Of a stretch of 64,000 nt of DNA, positions 1 through 10,999 are shown one piece after another; the first letter of the stretch is position 1; the number at the start of each line of letters is the position of its first letter. The notes below the pieces were generated by a model, which saw only the letters and a program-made list of their open reading frames with translations, had not been told where the DNA came from and did not search any database. The stretch comes from Cristatella mucedo. Taxonomy: Eukaryota; Bryozoa; Phylactolaemata; Cristatellidae. The stretch covers positions 6,201,501 to 6,265,500 of the forward strand of contig WPIO01000008.1 in the NCBI GenBank assembly GCA_009760855.2, in the 5' to 3' direction. Made by a program: the position numbers and the translations under genes.

Positions 1-1277
1 TGCTCACCTGTTGAGACTGAGGAGTATTTTAACACAAAACCATTTTTCTGAACAGATATATCTGTGCTCAACGACACCTGGACTGGGCCGTTCCACAAGA
101 TGTCCGAACCAATCGCCGTTACACTGCAAGAACAAAATCCTGCTTAGCCTGTAGCTGTCGTCACCACAGGCTCGAAATTTAGGTGTCGTTTTTGACAGCT
201 TCCTAAATTTAATAGCTTCATTCAGAAGACTGCTTTTACAGCTAGCCATCATGTCCGATCCCTATCCAAGATTAGGACCTATCTTCACAGTGGCTTGCCA
301 AAAATTTAACTAGCTCCCTCGTTCTGTCTAGGCTTGATTATTGTAATTCCATTTTGGCTGGGCTACCAAAAAAGGAACTAGGCCAATGCAACTGACTATG
401 AGTATTCCTGTAAGGGTAGTCTTCAAGTCCCAGAGGTTTGACCACGTATCTCCTTTGCTGAAAGAGCTAGGATGGATACCGGTTGAGCAACAGATGCAGA
501 GCAAAGTTCTTAAGCTGACCCACAAGGCCCGTCACGGCATGGCTCCTTCGTACCTAGCTGAACTGCTGCACCAGTCGTAGTTTGTTCGCACAGCAGAGAG
601 CCAGCCGATGCCCAACACCACAGTTTATTACCAACGCACGGAGCCCCAGAGCACACGGCTCCCCTTGGCACCTCCTCTCCCTCGACTCAGCCTGTCCCTT
701 GGCCGACCCCGATGGTGAATCCACATACTGTTCACCAGTGGGTTATCGGCCTGTGTCAACGCCTCATTAGAAGCTGACCACAGCTGTGCATAAGCCCCTC
801 TCGGAGATGCTCCCACCAGCTGTTGAGGAAAGGAGTGGTACCAGCCCTCATGCAATCCAACTACACCAGTTTCAGCCTCCTGGTGCCCTCAGGTCCTGTA
901 TGGACGACACATGATCTGTTCCATTCATCAGCTTAAAGACCTTTGGCAACAGAAGCTTTAGCTCTGCAGGTCCTAGACTGGAGAAATCGCTTCCACGATT
1001 CTTACGAAACGACAACTACTCTCGGCTGCCGATTATGGCACATCCTTTTCAGAGGTCATGAGCTGCTACTTCCATGCTACTCACGACCTCAACTGCTCTC
1101 CTGACTCTGCTATACTTTCCACTTTCTCTTTGTTGCGTCAAATGAAGTCTGTTGACAACCAAATGTATGCCGAAAGCTGTGTAGGCTGTGAGTGGGCTAT
1201 AGAAAACTCTCCTGCGTAACACCCCTGCAGTCTTCGTGGCATCGTGGAATTACAGACGGTGATACATTACATTACAT
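1..1277 (+). mobile_element. L2-like LINE family A, 3' part, interrupted by Rep-X
   Basis: Positions about 150-568 and 862-1277 match the RT C-terminal region and 3' end of the family A copy at 61.3-62.14 kb. The frame is broken by stops and indels. The copy ends in (ACATT)n at 1261-1277. A 290-bp Rep-X insertion splits it, with CACCAG on both sides as a likely target-site duplication. It lies in the intron downstream of the CUB 2 exon. Confidence 0.8.
569..861 (+). repeat. Rep-X dispersed repeat inserted in LINE family A
   Basis: This segment matches 60.16-60.26 plus 62.15-62.42 kb and, inverted, 46.26-46.54 kb. It begins near a GTTCGCACAGCAGAGAGCC-type sequence and includes a GCCGACCC-GATGGTGAATCC block. 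CACCAG flanks both ends. No coding capacity, clear inverted ends or PolIII boxes were seen; it could be a SINE or a small DNA transposon derivative. Confidence 0.6.
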
Positions 1278-1295
1278 TACTATGCCCGAGCTCAC
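1278..1295. other. Intron sequence between LINE and CUB exon
   Basis: Short host sequence holding the donor GTGAGC of the CUB exon; the LINE tail starts immediately left. Confidence 0.4.
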
Positions 1296-1435
1296 ATTTG
1301 ACAGTTTTTGTTAAACCGATGGAGGAGCTCAGCGTCAACAGACCAGCAGAGTACAAGAACCAGGGGCCAATAAAAAAGTAGGGCGTAAGTGTAGCATAGC
1401 CAACGGATACATGATTTCCAGATATCACAACACAG
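1296..1435 (-). CDS. CUB domain exon (second half of CUB 2), multi-CUB protein
   Basis: On the minus strand this 140-bp segment reads CVVISGNHVSVGYATLTP and then a hydrophobic stretch ending FLYSAG. This fits the second half of a CUB domain, a beta-sandwich extracellular module used for protein binding. The proposed acceptor is the AG at 1437-1436 and the donor is GTGAGC at 1295-1290. The exon enters in phase 2, matching the end of the 1791-1575 exon after an intron of about 139 bp, and leaves in phase 1, as is usual at CUB boundaries. The LINE family A copy ends 18 bp further left, inside the following intron. The domain is diverged and its disulphide pattern incomplete, so this is the weakest of the four CUB exons. 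Confidence 0.5.
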
Positions 1436-1574
1436 CTGACTAAAATGATCGACAGCAAAAATAGTCAACAGTGACTATGGCGATGCACAAGTACAATGAT
1501 TTCACCAATAGCAGTCAAAGTGGTAGGCTCATTGGTATGCTGATCTCTTTCGAAGCAGGCATGCAGCCACTTAC

Positions 1575-1791
1575 CTAGTAATTACAGCAGGTGAATCAAA
1601 TGGCTGGTGGTAAATTTTCACGGTGTCGTAACCTGGTTCAAGATCAATGCTAAAGAACTGCAGGAACAACGATTTGCCGGAAGACGGGTAGATGGTCCAC
1701 GTACACAGCAAAGAGTTGGCATAGACGTTCGGATAGCCTGGCGATGCCAGCCAGCCAAAGCTACTCTTCAGGGTACCACCGCAGCTTTGAG
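1575..1791 (-). CDS. CUB domain exon (first half of CUB 2)
   Basis: The minus-strand translation starts QSCGGTLKSSFGWLASPGYP and continues through CTWTIYP to LEPGYDTVKIY. This is the classic CUB start: a C-G-G opening, the S-P-x-Y-P turn, C-x-W-x-I, and an acidic L-E...Y-D pair that can bind calcium. The acceptor is the AG at 1793-1792 after a pyrimidine-rich run. The donor is GTAAGT at 1574-1569. The exon enters in phase 1 and leaves in phase 2. An open frame continues right to 1867 and looks like a signal peptide (hydrophobic, ending VAA before Q-S-C), but it has no ATG (the frame opens with GTG), so it is read here as intron. The entry phase matches the end of the CUB 1 exon at 3414. Confidence 0.8.
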
Positions 1792-3413
1792 CTGCGACAA
1801 GAAGATAATGAGACCCTAAGATGCATGCACACAATATCGATGCCAAGACTACATTCAATACCCGCACGCATTTAAAATTTTTTTCGCAACTGAGTGACGT
1901 AAAACCTTAAGAAAAATCAAAGACTAATAGGAATGACATACAAGCCAGAGTATCACAAAAAGACTACCTCGGCATTAGCAAGCATAAAACACAAAATTAG
2001 TTTTTACGAAGAATTGCACACAGACATTGGCTACAGGCCCTCCGAATTGATCCTTGGTATGACACTATGTGTGCTATCCTAGTCGAGGAAGCTTGTCTTA
2101 AACAAAAATAAAGTCTCCAGAATGTGGCGCAGGAGACAGCCAAGTAATGAACAACTAGTGCACAGCACAGCAGGCAAACGCTTTATATAAAGAGCAGCAT
2201 AAAAGCGAAACTCCCCGCCATGAGCATACAGGCTTGACTTGGCATAGGTTAGAGCAGCTCTCTGGCATCGGCCGAATTCATCAGTAATCTGGTTGCTGTT
2301 CCTGTTTTAGCCAAAATGTCCGCAGTCGTATGCAGTAATCGCTATAGAGCCGTCGCTGTCGAGCCATGCATATTATCTGCTATCGCTGCTCACGGCTATC
2401 TCGAAAGCCGAGGTTTACATTAGCTGCATTTCACTATGCACACGTCTTCAATCTTTGAAATCTGTTTGATTTGATCTTCGACTTTTGTAAATTATTTTTA
2501 AATATTCATTGAGCACAACCATTTTGATGTAAACCATACATGTATGAGCTGCTTAAAACAGACAGGCTGGCGGAATCGCAGTAATGCAATAGAATCTTTT
2601 ATGAGTGACTTGGGCTCGTAAATGAAAAAAAATCTCACACCCTGGGTGCACATGAAGGAGGTTCGATTGCATGCAAGCCAGTTGAATTACATGGGGAAAA
2701 AAAAGCACCTGGGGATGGCACTTTTCTGCTAATATGGAAATTGAGATATAACCCCGAAATACCTGTACAAAGGTGCATTCTGATATATACAAGTAAATTG
2801 TGAACAATCAAGCGGCCAAACGAAGGCAGGACTTGTATAGCACAAAAAGCCCTCTAAACAATCACAGAGTATTTCTTCTACAAATGAAGGAGTGACATAG
2901 TTTCCTTTGCAGCAAATGTGAAGTGCCGAGAGACGTTGAGTTCTCGGAGGGCACGATATCAAATGTAGTATTATTATTATTAATAGTAGTAATAGTATTA
3001 GAAACTGAATCTTGTCATTCTGCATCAAAGGCAAGAGTTTTAACCACTCGCCATGGACACTGTAACTCTGGGACACCACGATAGGCTCACTATTATAAAC
3101 ATTTTCTGTAAATTGCAAGCATCAAATTGTCGAAAACAAAGCACATGCTGAGCACCAAGCACATGCTGAGCACTTTGTACAAACCATCTTGCTCGCTCTC
3201 TATTACACAATTTCTCTTGCATATCTGATATCAGATACGCCGGAGAGCGGTTTATGTGGTCCGGCAACTCCAGATAAAGACCAAGCAAAATTTACATTTC
3301 TAACTAGCATTAAAATAATTTGCAAGACATAATGGTGTCATAAAGAAAACCTTGGGAAAAAGCTTTAAGGACACAAGATTGCAAAGTTTCGTTGACAAAC
3401 AGAATGTAGCTAC
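1792..3413. other. Intron between the CUB 1 and CUB 2 modules
   Basis: No exon or dispersed repeat is recognised over about 1.6 kb. AT-rich sequence with a short ATT-rich run near 2965-3000 and an 18-bp-period tandem duplication of AAGCACATGCTGAGCAC at 3139-3173. Confidence 0.5.
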
Positions 3414-3535
3414 CTAAGTTGATGGAATAGAAATATATTGCAAATCCCGGTCCACCGATCGAGTCATCGCTTGCGAAGCTCACTTGGGCGCCTCGAACCA
3501 AAGAAAATATATCTCGTCTGCTCGTATAATTAAAC
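3414..3535 (-). CDS. CUB domain exon (second half of CUB 1)
   Basis: The minus-strand reading contains FNYTSRRDIFSLVRGAQVSF, then SDDSIGGPGFAIYFYSI. This matches the C-terminal strands of a CUB domain, where a G-x-G-F-x-x-x-Y pattern is typical. The acceptor AG is at 3537-3536 and the donor GTAGCT at 3413-3408. The entry phase (2) matches the exon at 3825-3630 across a 94-bp intron. The exit phase is 1, so the CUB 1 module (two exons, 318 bp) is symmetric 1-1, as expected for a shuffled extracellular module. Confidence 0.78.
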
Positions 3536-3629
3536 CTGCAACCGCAAAACAATGGATCTTGACACAAGACTGCTGCAACGGTTCCAGCACTAGCTAAACA
3601 GCCGATAAACAGGCATTTTCCGAAGTTAC

Positions 3630-3825
3630 CTTATTGTTTGGTCTTTACTGTTGGTTATATTCAGAGTATCACAGCAGTTCTCCACACTAAAGTTGCTTAC
3701 TATTAGGAGTATTGACATCTCACTGTCAGCCTGGATTGACCACCGGCAGTTTGTATTATCCGGATATACCCCAGGAAAATTTGGTGACAGAATTGAACCT
3801 TTTCCTGAGGCCGATTGTCCACAAG
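3630..3825 (-). CDS. CUB domain exon (first half of CUB 1)
   Basis: The minus-strand reading is CGQSASGKGSILSPNFPGVY, then NCRWSIQ and FSVENCCDTLNI. It has the CUB opening C-G, S-P-N-F-P-x-x-Y-P, C-x-W-x-I, and the second-cysteine region with an acidic residue after it. The acceptor TTTTAG ends at 3826 and the donor GTAACT starts at 3629. The exon enters in phase 1 and leaves in phase 2. The gene continues to the right (5') with exons not recognised here; an in-frame upstream signal peptide was not found. The product is most likely a secreted or single-pass multi-CUB protein. Confidence 0.8.
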
Positions 3826-4530
3826 CTAAAACAAAATCGTGCACAAATACTTAATTAATGCCTGAGAAAGACCAGCTGCTTGAAAATGAGTAAGTTTTGC
3901 GAAGTGCAACAGAAAAGTCAATGATCGATGAGTATATTTAACTATACTCCATACCAAACAGATACACATCGTGAGGAAACACAGCTCAAAGAAATAAGCT
4001 GTAAAACAACTGCTCTGAGTACGGTGTCTCTTATTCGACAAATCTTAAAGGCATTGGCTAAGAAACCGAGTTCTTCCTATTGGTACTGTGCACAACGTCT
4101 CCTGCATTCTGTTGATGCCGTAAGTTGTACTGCTGCTAAAGAACCCTGAATACTATTATTTGCAACCGGGTATGTAGTTTCAGCCAAATAATTTAGGGAC
4201 ATTTTTCACCCTATTTGTTCCAGTTACAGTACATGTATGCAAAGCTATTTAGGTACCTTGATGTTTGCTCAACAACGACCAACAGTGCAAGGACAGATTA
4301 CAATCCCTTCACTTTGAACAGTCAGGAACACTTCACCAGTTTTTTGCAATAGATGCAGCACATTGAACAAGAATCAGTGAGCATAGCTTTCATAGCTTTG
4401 CCAATTGAGTAGAGCCTCGAGTGCGAAATACAATGAAGCTAGAGTAGTCTCGAATTGCAAATGCACGCATATGTGTGCCAACCAGGGCAATGTCTACAAT
4501 ACGCCAAATGAAGGAAAATAAATAAGACAT
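3826..4530. other. Non-coding host sequence upstream of the CUB exons
   Basis: No exon with a recognisable domain was found on either strand; probably intron of the CUB gene. Confidence 0.4.
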
Positions 4531-5096
4531 ACACCACTTCTCGCCGAGCTGCACTAGCTCCCAGTCAAGCATCGCATCGACTTCAAGGTTTTGTCAATCT
4601 TTTGTAGGTTCCTTCATTCTTAGGCTTCAGCCTAGCTATCAGATCCACTACCCACAAGGCTAACCTTCGAACCGCCCGGCTTTTCGGAATTTAACTTTAT
4701 ACCTATATTTCGTACAAATCTCAAATCCTTTAAAGACCATGCCTTTAGTTCGTATGCTCCCGAAGCCTGGAGCTCACTTCCGACTTGAGTCACGACATCT
4801 CCTGGACTGTCCACATATAAAAAGAAACTAAAAACACATTTATTTATCACAGCATTTAGTGGGTCCCTGTGATCCATCCTTTATATGCTTATGCTTGCTG
4901 ATACTGTGCATGCTGCCACTCATGAAACTTGCATGCTGACCCTGTGCATGTCACCCCTAGCCATGTTATTCCTATTGTTTATTGAGCATGCTACCACTTA
5001 AAATTCGATCTTGCTTCGTTTGCAGCAAATGTAGAGCCCGTAGACTTAGACTGAGCTCTCTGAGGATGCTATATCATATGCATCATTATTATTATG
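4531..5096 (+). mobile_element. L2-like LINE family B, 3' end
   Basis: Matches the C-terminal RT region and 3' UTR of the copy at 33.4-33.95 kb. It includes the AGTGGGTCCCTGTGAT segment, the conserved hairpin tail and a final ATT run. Frames are broken. Confidence 0.75.
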
Positions 5097-5502
5097 TTTG
5101 GCAGCGTTAGGTGTATGCGGTAACTCGTTCGCAATGTACTGCAAATGCACAGTTGCAAATAAACATTCAGTAGGTTGCCATTATCAACTATCTTTGATAC
5201 GAGTTGCAGAATGCTACACGAGTCTTGGTGATCTCTACGATGCTTTTTGGCGGTGTGCATTTGTTGATTGAGATGTCTACAATGCATAGGTCAGAGTACG
5301 ACTTTGTTTCGCCAACGTTAAAGAGAGGAGAGATGGAGAGAAGAGGTCCAGTCTGGCCGAACGGCAGGCAAAGAAGTGTACGACTTCTGAGCCCAAGTGG
5401 TTGGAAGGAAATGGTCTCTGAATGCCACCTCAAAAAGGATGTGGGTTCAGGCATTCTCACCTCGAGAGAGATGAATATCACAGCTGGAAAGTAATTGGAA
5501 AG

Positions 5503-6350
5503 CCAGTAATAATAATACTAATGATACACTTGATAAAGCACCCTCAGAAAACTCGATCTCTTTCTAGGTGCTTTACATTTGCTGCAAAGGAAGCACAATC
5601 GAATGGTTAGTGGTAGCATGCTCCATAAATAAAAGGAATAACATGTTTAGGGGTGACATTCACATGGTCAACATGCAAACGTGGGTAGTGGCAGCATGCA
5701 CAGTGTCAGCATGCATTAGCACATATAGGACGAATCACAGGGACCCACTAAATGCTGTCATAAATAGGGACGTTTTAAGTTCTTTTTTAATGTGGTCAAG
5801 TCAGGGGATGTCGTGACGCAAGTTATGAGTTACAGGCTTTGGGAACCTGCAAACTAAATGCATAGTCTCCACAGGATTTGAGGTTTGAACAAGGTACATG
5901 TAAGCAGTTAGATTCCGATAAGAAGGTGGTACGATGCTTGGTCTGGTCGGGGAGTAGATCTGATAGGTAGGCTGAAGCAAAATATTGAAGGGATCTAAAA
6001 GTGAGTGACAAAACCTTAAACTCGATCCGTTGCTTGGCTGGTAGCCAGCAGGTCGGCGAGAAGTGGTGTGATGTGACAACTGCGACGCTCACGACAGACA
6101 AGCCTAGCTGCAGAGTTATGCACCAGCTGCAAGCACCTGATTGTACATGCTGGTAGGCCAGCAAGCAGTAAGTTACAGAAGTCAAGACTGGATATCACAA
6201 ATGCAGGACCAATCAGATATTGTACCCTGATCAAAACAAGCCCAAATTTTAGCAATGTTTAAGTAGCTGAAAGTAGGCAGACTTGATTGTGGAGCTGATG
6301 TGGTTGTCTAACGAAAGGTCACTTTGGAACATGTGGTTGCAAAGTGCTCT
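5503..6350 (-). mobile_element. L2-like LINE family B, antisense copy
   Basis: Reads right to left from the region after the RT palm to the hairpin tail and (ATT)n at 5503-5580. The minus-strand translation includes LLAGLPACTIRCLQLVHNSA and fragments of the C-terminal domain, with frameshifts. Confidence 0.75.
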
Positions 6351-6447
6351 TGAACTGACCAATTAAAAGTACTAGATTGCCTCCTGATTCTATTTGATAC
6401 TCAGAGCCAATTATCAATCAGATCTTCAAGGTCACTTAGTCTTTAGG

Positions 6448-6985
6448 CATTGGTTTCTAGAGCTAGGATAGCTGCCGGTTGATCAACAGATACAGAGCAA
6501 AGTTCTTATGTTGACCCACAAGGCTGGCCACGGCTTGGCTCCTTCGTACCTAGCTGAACTGCTGCCTCAGTTTCAGCCTGTTCGTGCCCTCAGGTCCTGT
6601 GTGGACAATAAATTAGCTGTCCCATTCCTCCGCTTAAAGACAGTTGGCGACAGAAGCTTTAGCTCTGCAGGTCCTAGACTGTGGAACTCGCTTTCCCAAT
6701 TCTTACGAAACTACATCTACTATCCAACTGCCGACTATGGCACATCTTTTTCAGCGGTCCTGAGCTGCTACTTCCATGCTACTCACTACCTCAACTGTTC
6801 TTCTGACTCTGCTATGCTTCCCACCTTCTCTTTATTGTGTGAGACGAAGTCTGCTGGCTACCGAATGCATACCGAAAGCCGCTTAGGCTGTGAGTGGGCT
6901 ATACAAAAACTCTCCATAACAAGTACCCACTCTTTATGGCTCTGTGCTGTTACAGACAGAGATACATTACATTACATTTCTACAT
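6448..6985 (+). mobile_element. L2-like LINE family A, 3' end
   Basis: About 540 bp closely similar to 61.62-62.14 kb, with a 150-residue open frame containing KAGHGLAPSYLAELL and ending in ACATT repeats near 6963-6978. It is strongly 5'-truncated. It carries TAG at the same tryptophan site as the copy at 60 kb. Confidence 0.8.
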
Positions 6986-8395
6986 GTATTCTACTTCTTT
7001 ACATAAAATGATGCTAGAACCAAACTTCTGGCAATGGTGCACCTTGAATGCAAAGCTAGGATCAGTAACTGGATAAAAGGTTGACAGTGATAGCAACAGT
7101 ACAATGGTGTCCAGCTGTCAAGTGCATATAGGCTGACTCCTCTTTGACAAACTTTGGAGTTTGAGACAATTTTTAAAATATTTTGAACGCTTTAGCCACT
7201 CTCAAAACTTGGCCATGAAAAAAGCCATTCCAAGAAATTACTGCTAATGCAGCCGTTTGAAAGTACTCGGTTGACGTTATAAATGTATTCAAGAGTACAA
7301 ATAACGATTAAAATACCAGAGCTACCTTGGCAATTAGTGGATATGAGCAAAGACACCAAGCTGCTGTCCAACGATAAGATTTGAAGATTTTAACCCCTCA
7401 GATAATTGGCAGCAGCAGCAGTTCTGGCATCCTCATGCATCACGGCCATTTTATAAATGTGCATTATTTGTACATTTCTTTTGCTAAATAACCTGTAACC
7501 ACTGATGATTCTGCTTTGTTAGCCCTCCTTTACCAGTGAACCTTACTTCAGCAAGCAAAAAGTTGCTGCCTTTATGCACGTTGTTGACCTAGAGGCATGC
7601 CTCATTTACAGGAGCTCTTAGCTACTAAATCGTTGCTACTCACCTGTTGCTCTCTACACCTCAATTTACCCATCACGATCTATTGTACTGAAATTTATTC
7701 AAAAGTTGCCGAAAAAAATAATCACATAGGACTCAACTATTGACTGCAGCAGAAGTTTATTTTCCTCTGTATCATTCTCAAGCTTTGCATCGAGTCGTTG
7801 ATGTCAAACAAGAACACACTGGTACATTTGCCGACCACGTCTCCAGCATAGGTCCAAGCCCTCTGATATAGTGGTGCCCTCGACTAGAGACACAGTGAGC
7901 AGACTACTGCTGTTATCGACATCGTTATGTTGCTGCATACTATTGCTCGGTGCTGGATCTGCCTGACTTGTCCAGAAACCACCTTATTACGGCCGAGAAC
8001 AGCTGATCCACTTTACTGTATGCTCAGAAGCTCATCAGCTAGTGTAGTGGCTGCTACAGCCTAACTCGATTTGTGCGATCAGTCTCGCAAACAAAATATT
8101 GCTCAGACAGATGCATGACAGAGTTTATTACGGAACGAGGAACAGGGCCATAGCAGTCACAATGCTAGTTGATGAGCTTTTGATCTGAACTAAAAGTGGA
8201 CATGCTCAGAAGCTCACCAGCTTGCTTCTTGGCCACCACTGCCCGGTTCATCGTTTCGAAATAAACGGAATCTGTCTGAGTAGACTTTAGCTGTGCGTGA
8301 CTGCTTGCACAAATCTAAGGCTTGATAAGGATCTAGGCCAAGTTGAACCAGTTGAGTGCACAAAGCTCAAGCTAAGCTACACAATCTTTGGCATT
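6986..8395. other. No gene recognised
   Basis: Host sequence with no recognisable ORF or repeat, except a short duplicated block ATGCTCAGAAGCTCA near 8021-8035 and 8203-8217. Confidence 0.4.
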
Positions 8396-8545
8396 TCCTC
8401 CGAGCTGGTCTGGCCCAGAGGTACTCGCCCCGACCAAGGTCTGGCCGAGATCGTAAGCTCGAGCCCACGGCATACCTGAAGCACTTGAATAGATAGATTT
8501 AGTTCTCTTAGGGTTCTATGCAGATGAAATTTGTTTATTTTTATA
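8396..8545 (+). mobile_element. SINE-B copy (tRNA-derived head, LINE-B-like tail)
   Basis: A degenerate tRNA-like head with GCTGGTCTGGCCCAGAGG (A box region) and GTAAGCTCGAGCCC (B box region). It is followed by GAAGCACTTGAATAGA...AGTTCTCTTAGGG, the hairpin tail shared with LINE family B. Confidence 0.55.
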
Positions 8546-9935
8546 TTTAATCCAAACGTTATTTATTTTATATATTTAAACCGTCCCTTAAGCACCAAGA
8601 TAGTCATTCATCATCCCTGGAGCCATAGGAGACCGGGTTGGTCCTATACAGTGTTAATTGTCCGGCACTTACTATTGCAGAGTCGACGGAAGTACTCTCC
8701 GAGGTTCTAGATTACACAAAACTAGCTGCTTGCCTACCGGACGGAGTGGAATGAATGCATGCAGTACTGGAAGCAGTTCAGATGCACTGCAGCAGACAGA
8801 TGCTGGCAGAATTCGCTTTCTAGGAGCCTGGTCACACTTGACCTGCAGTTATGGCATTCGAAACTACCAGGCCGTCGAGTCACGAGGCTCAGATCCTGCA
8901 TAAAAAAGATTCCGTTGGGTATTCCGGCTGATTCCTATAAACTATGCCGTCTAGAATGGTGGGTTATTGACTGCATCTAGTCTTGCCGACTTGCTGACAA
9001 AGTAGACCCTACTTCTACTTAATCGTGCCGAATCGGCATGACTAAACAATCATTAATGTGGCTTGTCTGATTTAGCCACCTTCAAAAAATGAAGGAGGTA
9101 ACTGAAAGGGGTACCAGTGCCATTATAATTTAACGTACCTCTGTCAGTACATTCACAAATCCTCAAACCATTTTCATTCATCCGTTTATAACCTTAGTAA
9201 GCTCATGGAACTGCAGAGCAACGATAAGGCATCGTCCGGGTGCCAAAGACGACTGACTGATCCACATAGGGCAGAGTGATAGCAGGAAATGTTGGGGGAG
9301 GGGCTTACTCGGTATACATATGACTATGAGTTCCACTAGCCCACGTACCCATATCAGTTTGTACCACTGTGGTGAAGAAGCTGTCCAACGGTACAGCAGA
9401 AGACAACGCTAAACTGACCCAGATTTGCATGGAGTCAGTCTGTGTATCGGGCGAAGTCGGCAGGCCTTAAACTGGCAAGTCGACTGCATAGCCTCAGTTT
9501 TAGGCAACAGTGTTCCACTGAATCGCTTTGTCTTGCGAACAAGAATGGTGTTCAACCAAGGTGCCAGCAACCAAACCACGATGCATGCCGGCTAGCAAGT
9601 ATGCTGCTCACCATCACAGCAGCAGAGGAGTGGCCAGCTAAGGCTACCCGGCTGGTTGTTTCTCTAAGCCATGACTCCACGGTGTGCTAGACAGAATAGT
9701 GGGCCACCCCTCTATTAGGGCAGTAGTGGTTTGGAGAGAATCAGGCTATCAGCAACCGACCTTCACTGAAGAACCTGCAGGTAGTAAGCAGAACAAGCAG
9801 GAACTATGAAGCCACGGAGGGTGGCACGTTTTAATGTAAGTAGCATAGCCGTCGATGCATTCGACAAGTTCAAAAGCATTTTCTCTGTACATAGAAAGAG
9901 CACGTGGACATGTCTGCATCTTGAAAGCGACTTAC
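8546..9935. other. No gene recognised
   Basis: Several short open frames but no domain, start context or exon structure I can support. The missing second half of the C-type lectin domain could lie here on the minus strand. Confidence 0.35.
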
Positions 9936-10090
9936 ATGAATTGTAATTGCCAGCCACTGCTGCTTTCACCGAAGCCAGCAGGACTGTCGATGTCTGATTG
10001 AGGTTCACTAGCTGAGATCTAAGACTGCGGCACTGCGTCCGTGCTTCCGAGTAGACCACTGGTTCAGTGAAGTATTTCACACAGACCACT
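9936..10090 (-). CDS. C-type lectin-like domain exon (N-terminal half)
   Basis: On the minus strand the exon reads VVCVKYFTEPVVYSEARTQC and then RSLRSQLVNLNQTSTV. This matches the start of a C-type lectin fold: C-x-x-x-F, an aromatic plus S-E-A-R helix, a cysteine, then S-Q-L-V-N-L. The acceptor TTCTTTAG ends at 10091 and the donor GTAAGT starts at 9935. The entry phase is 2 and the exit phase 1. The second half of the domain, with the WIG and W-N-D sugar-binding region, should lie to the left; I could not find it. The same strand and phase 1 exit would allow it to belong to the CUB gene, but that is inference. The short domain may also be a non-sugar-binding relative. Confidence 0.55.
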
Positions 10091-10326
10091 CTAAAGAATG
10101 ACATAAACCATCTCAGTGCGGGTGCAAGCAACAAAATATAGTCTTTAATGTAGTCAATCCTCCTACCAACATCGCAGGCAGGAAGAATAGTCAAGCTCAC
10201 AAACTGGGCAATCCAACAAGCCCTGATAGTCCCTACATTTCCAGTAAGCTAAGCTAGTAGGAATCGAGAGCAGCTCCTAGCAGTACATGCACTTATTTTA
10301 GATAATTCGCTGGTGAACATGCAAAC

Positions 10327-10500
10327 ATAAACTGATTAACCAGCCTCATTTATATGGCGACAGAAAAGCCTCCACGGCTATCACCACAGCTTGCAGTAGA
10401 TAATAAAGGATAACCTGCTGCAGGAATCGAACCCACGACGCGCGTCTTGAAGAGCAAGCTCCTCGCCCCGTGGACTAAGACCCAGCGGTAATTACTCAAA
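10327..10500 (-). mobile_element. SINE-A copy (tRNA-derived)
   Basis: On the minus strand a tRNA-like head holds the B box GGTTCGATTCC. It is followed by a non-tRNA body with GCTGTGGTGATAGCCGTGG and a tail containing GGCTGGTTAATCAG. It resembles the better copies at 54.67 and 59.03 kb. Confidence 0.65.
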
Positions 10501-10801
10501 GCTGTGATGCATGCTAATTGTTAGGAAACTACACACTTCTAAACTCCTAATGCAGCTAATAAAACGCAGCTAAGGAAGTTCCGCAAGAGCAATGATATTA
10601 ATGCTCAAGTTTAGTTAACCCTGCAACTCACCTTGGTGGCGATTGGGAAGTAAAGCTCAAACTTTTTGGAACGTACTGGTACCATCCGAAAGGGCATATT
10701 AAACTGCCCTGACTGGTATCTAGAATGAAGAAAATCATGTAAACATCATGCAGTAGCTCGGAGATGGATAAAATATAGGCTCAACTAAGGCCAATAGATT
10801 G

Positions 10802-10995
10802 TAAATAAAAATACCAGCTGATTTAACAGCCTCTTCTTGTATAGCAACAGAAGAGCCTCTACGGATATCACCACCACCTGCAGTGGTGATAAAGAATCAC
10901 CCACGGCAGGATTTGAACCCATGATATCGGGACCGAGGTTGTGAAAAGCAACCGCCTTAGATTACAAATCTGCCTAAGGTGACGTTCCAACTCAC
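10802..10995 (-). mobile_element. SINE-A copy (tRNA-derived)
   Basis: The minus strand has the B box GGTTCAAATCC, the body with ATCCGTAGAGGCTCTTCTGT and a tail with GGCTGTTAAATCAGCTGG followed by T/A-rich sequence. Only about 300 bp from another SINE-A in the same orientation. Confidence 0.7.
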
Positions 10996-10999
10996 CTAT

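Noticed and set aside
1792-1867. Signal-peptide-like N-terminus fused to the CUB 2 exon
   Set aside because: The frame opens with GTG, not ATG, and a good pyrimidine-rich acceptor with the right phase lies between it and the CUB domain, so it is read as intron.
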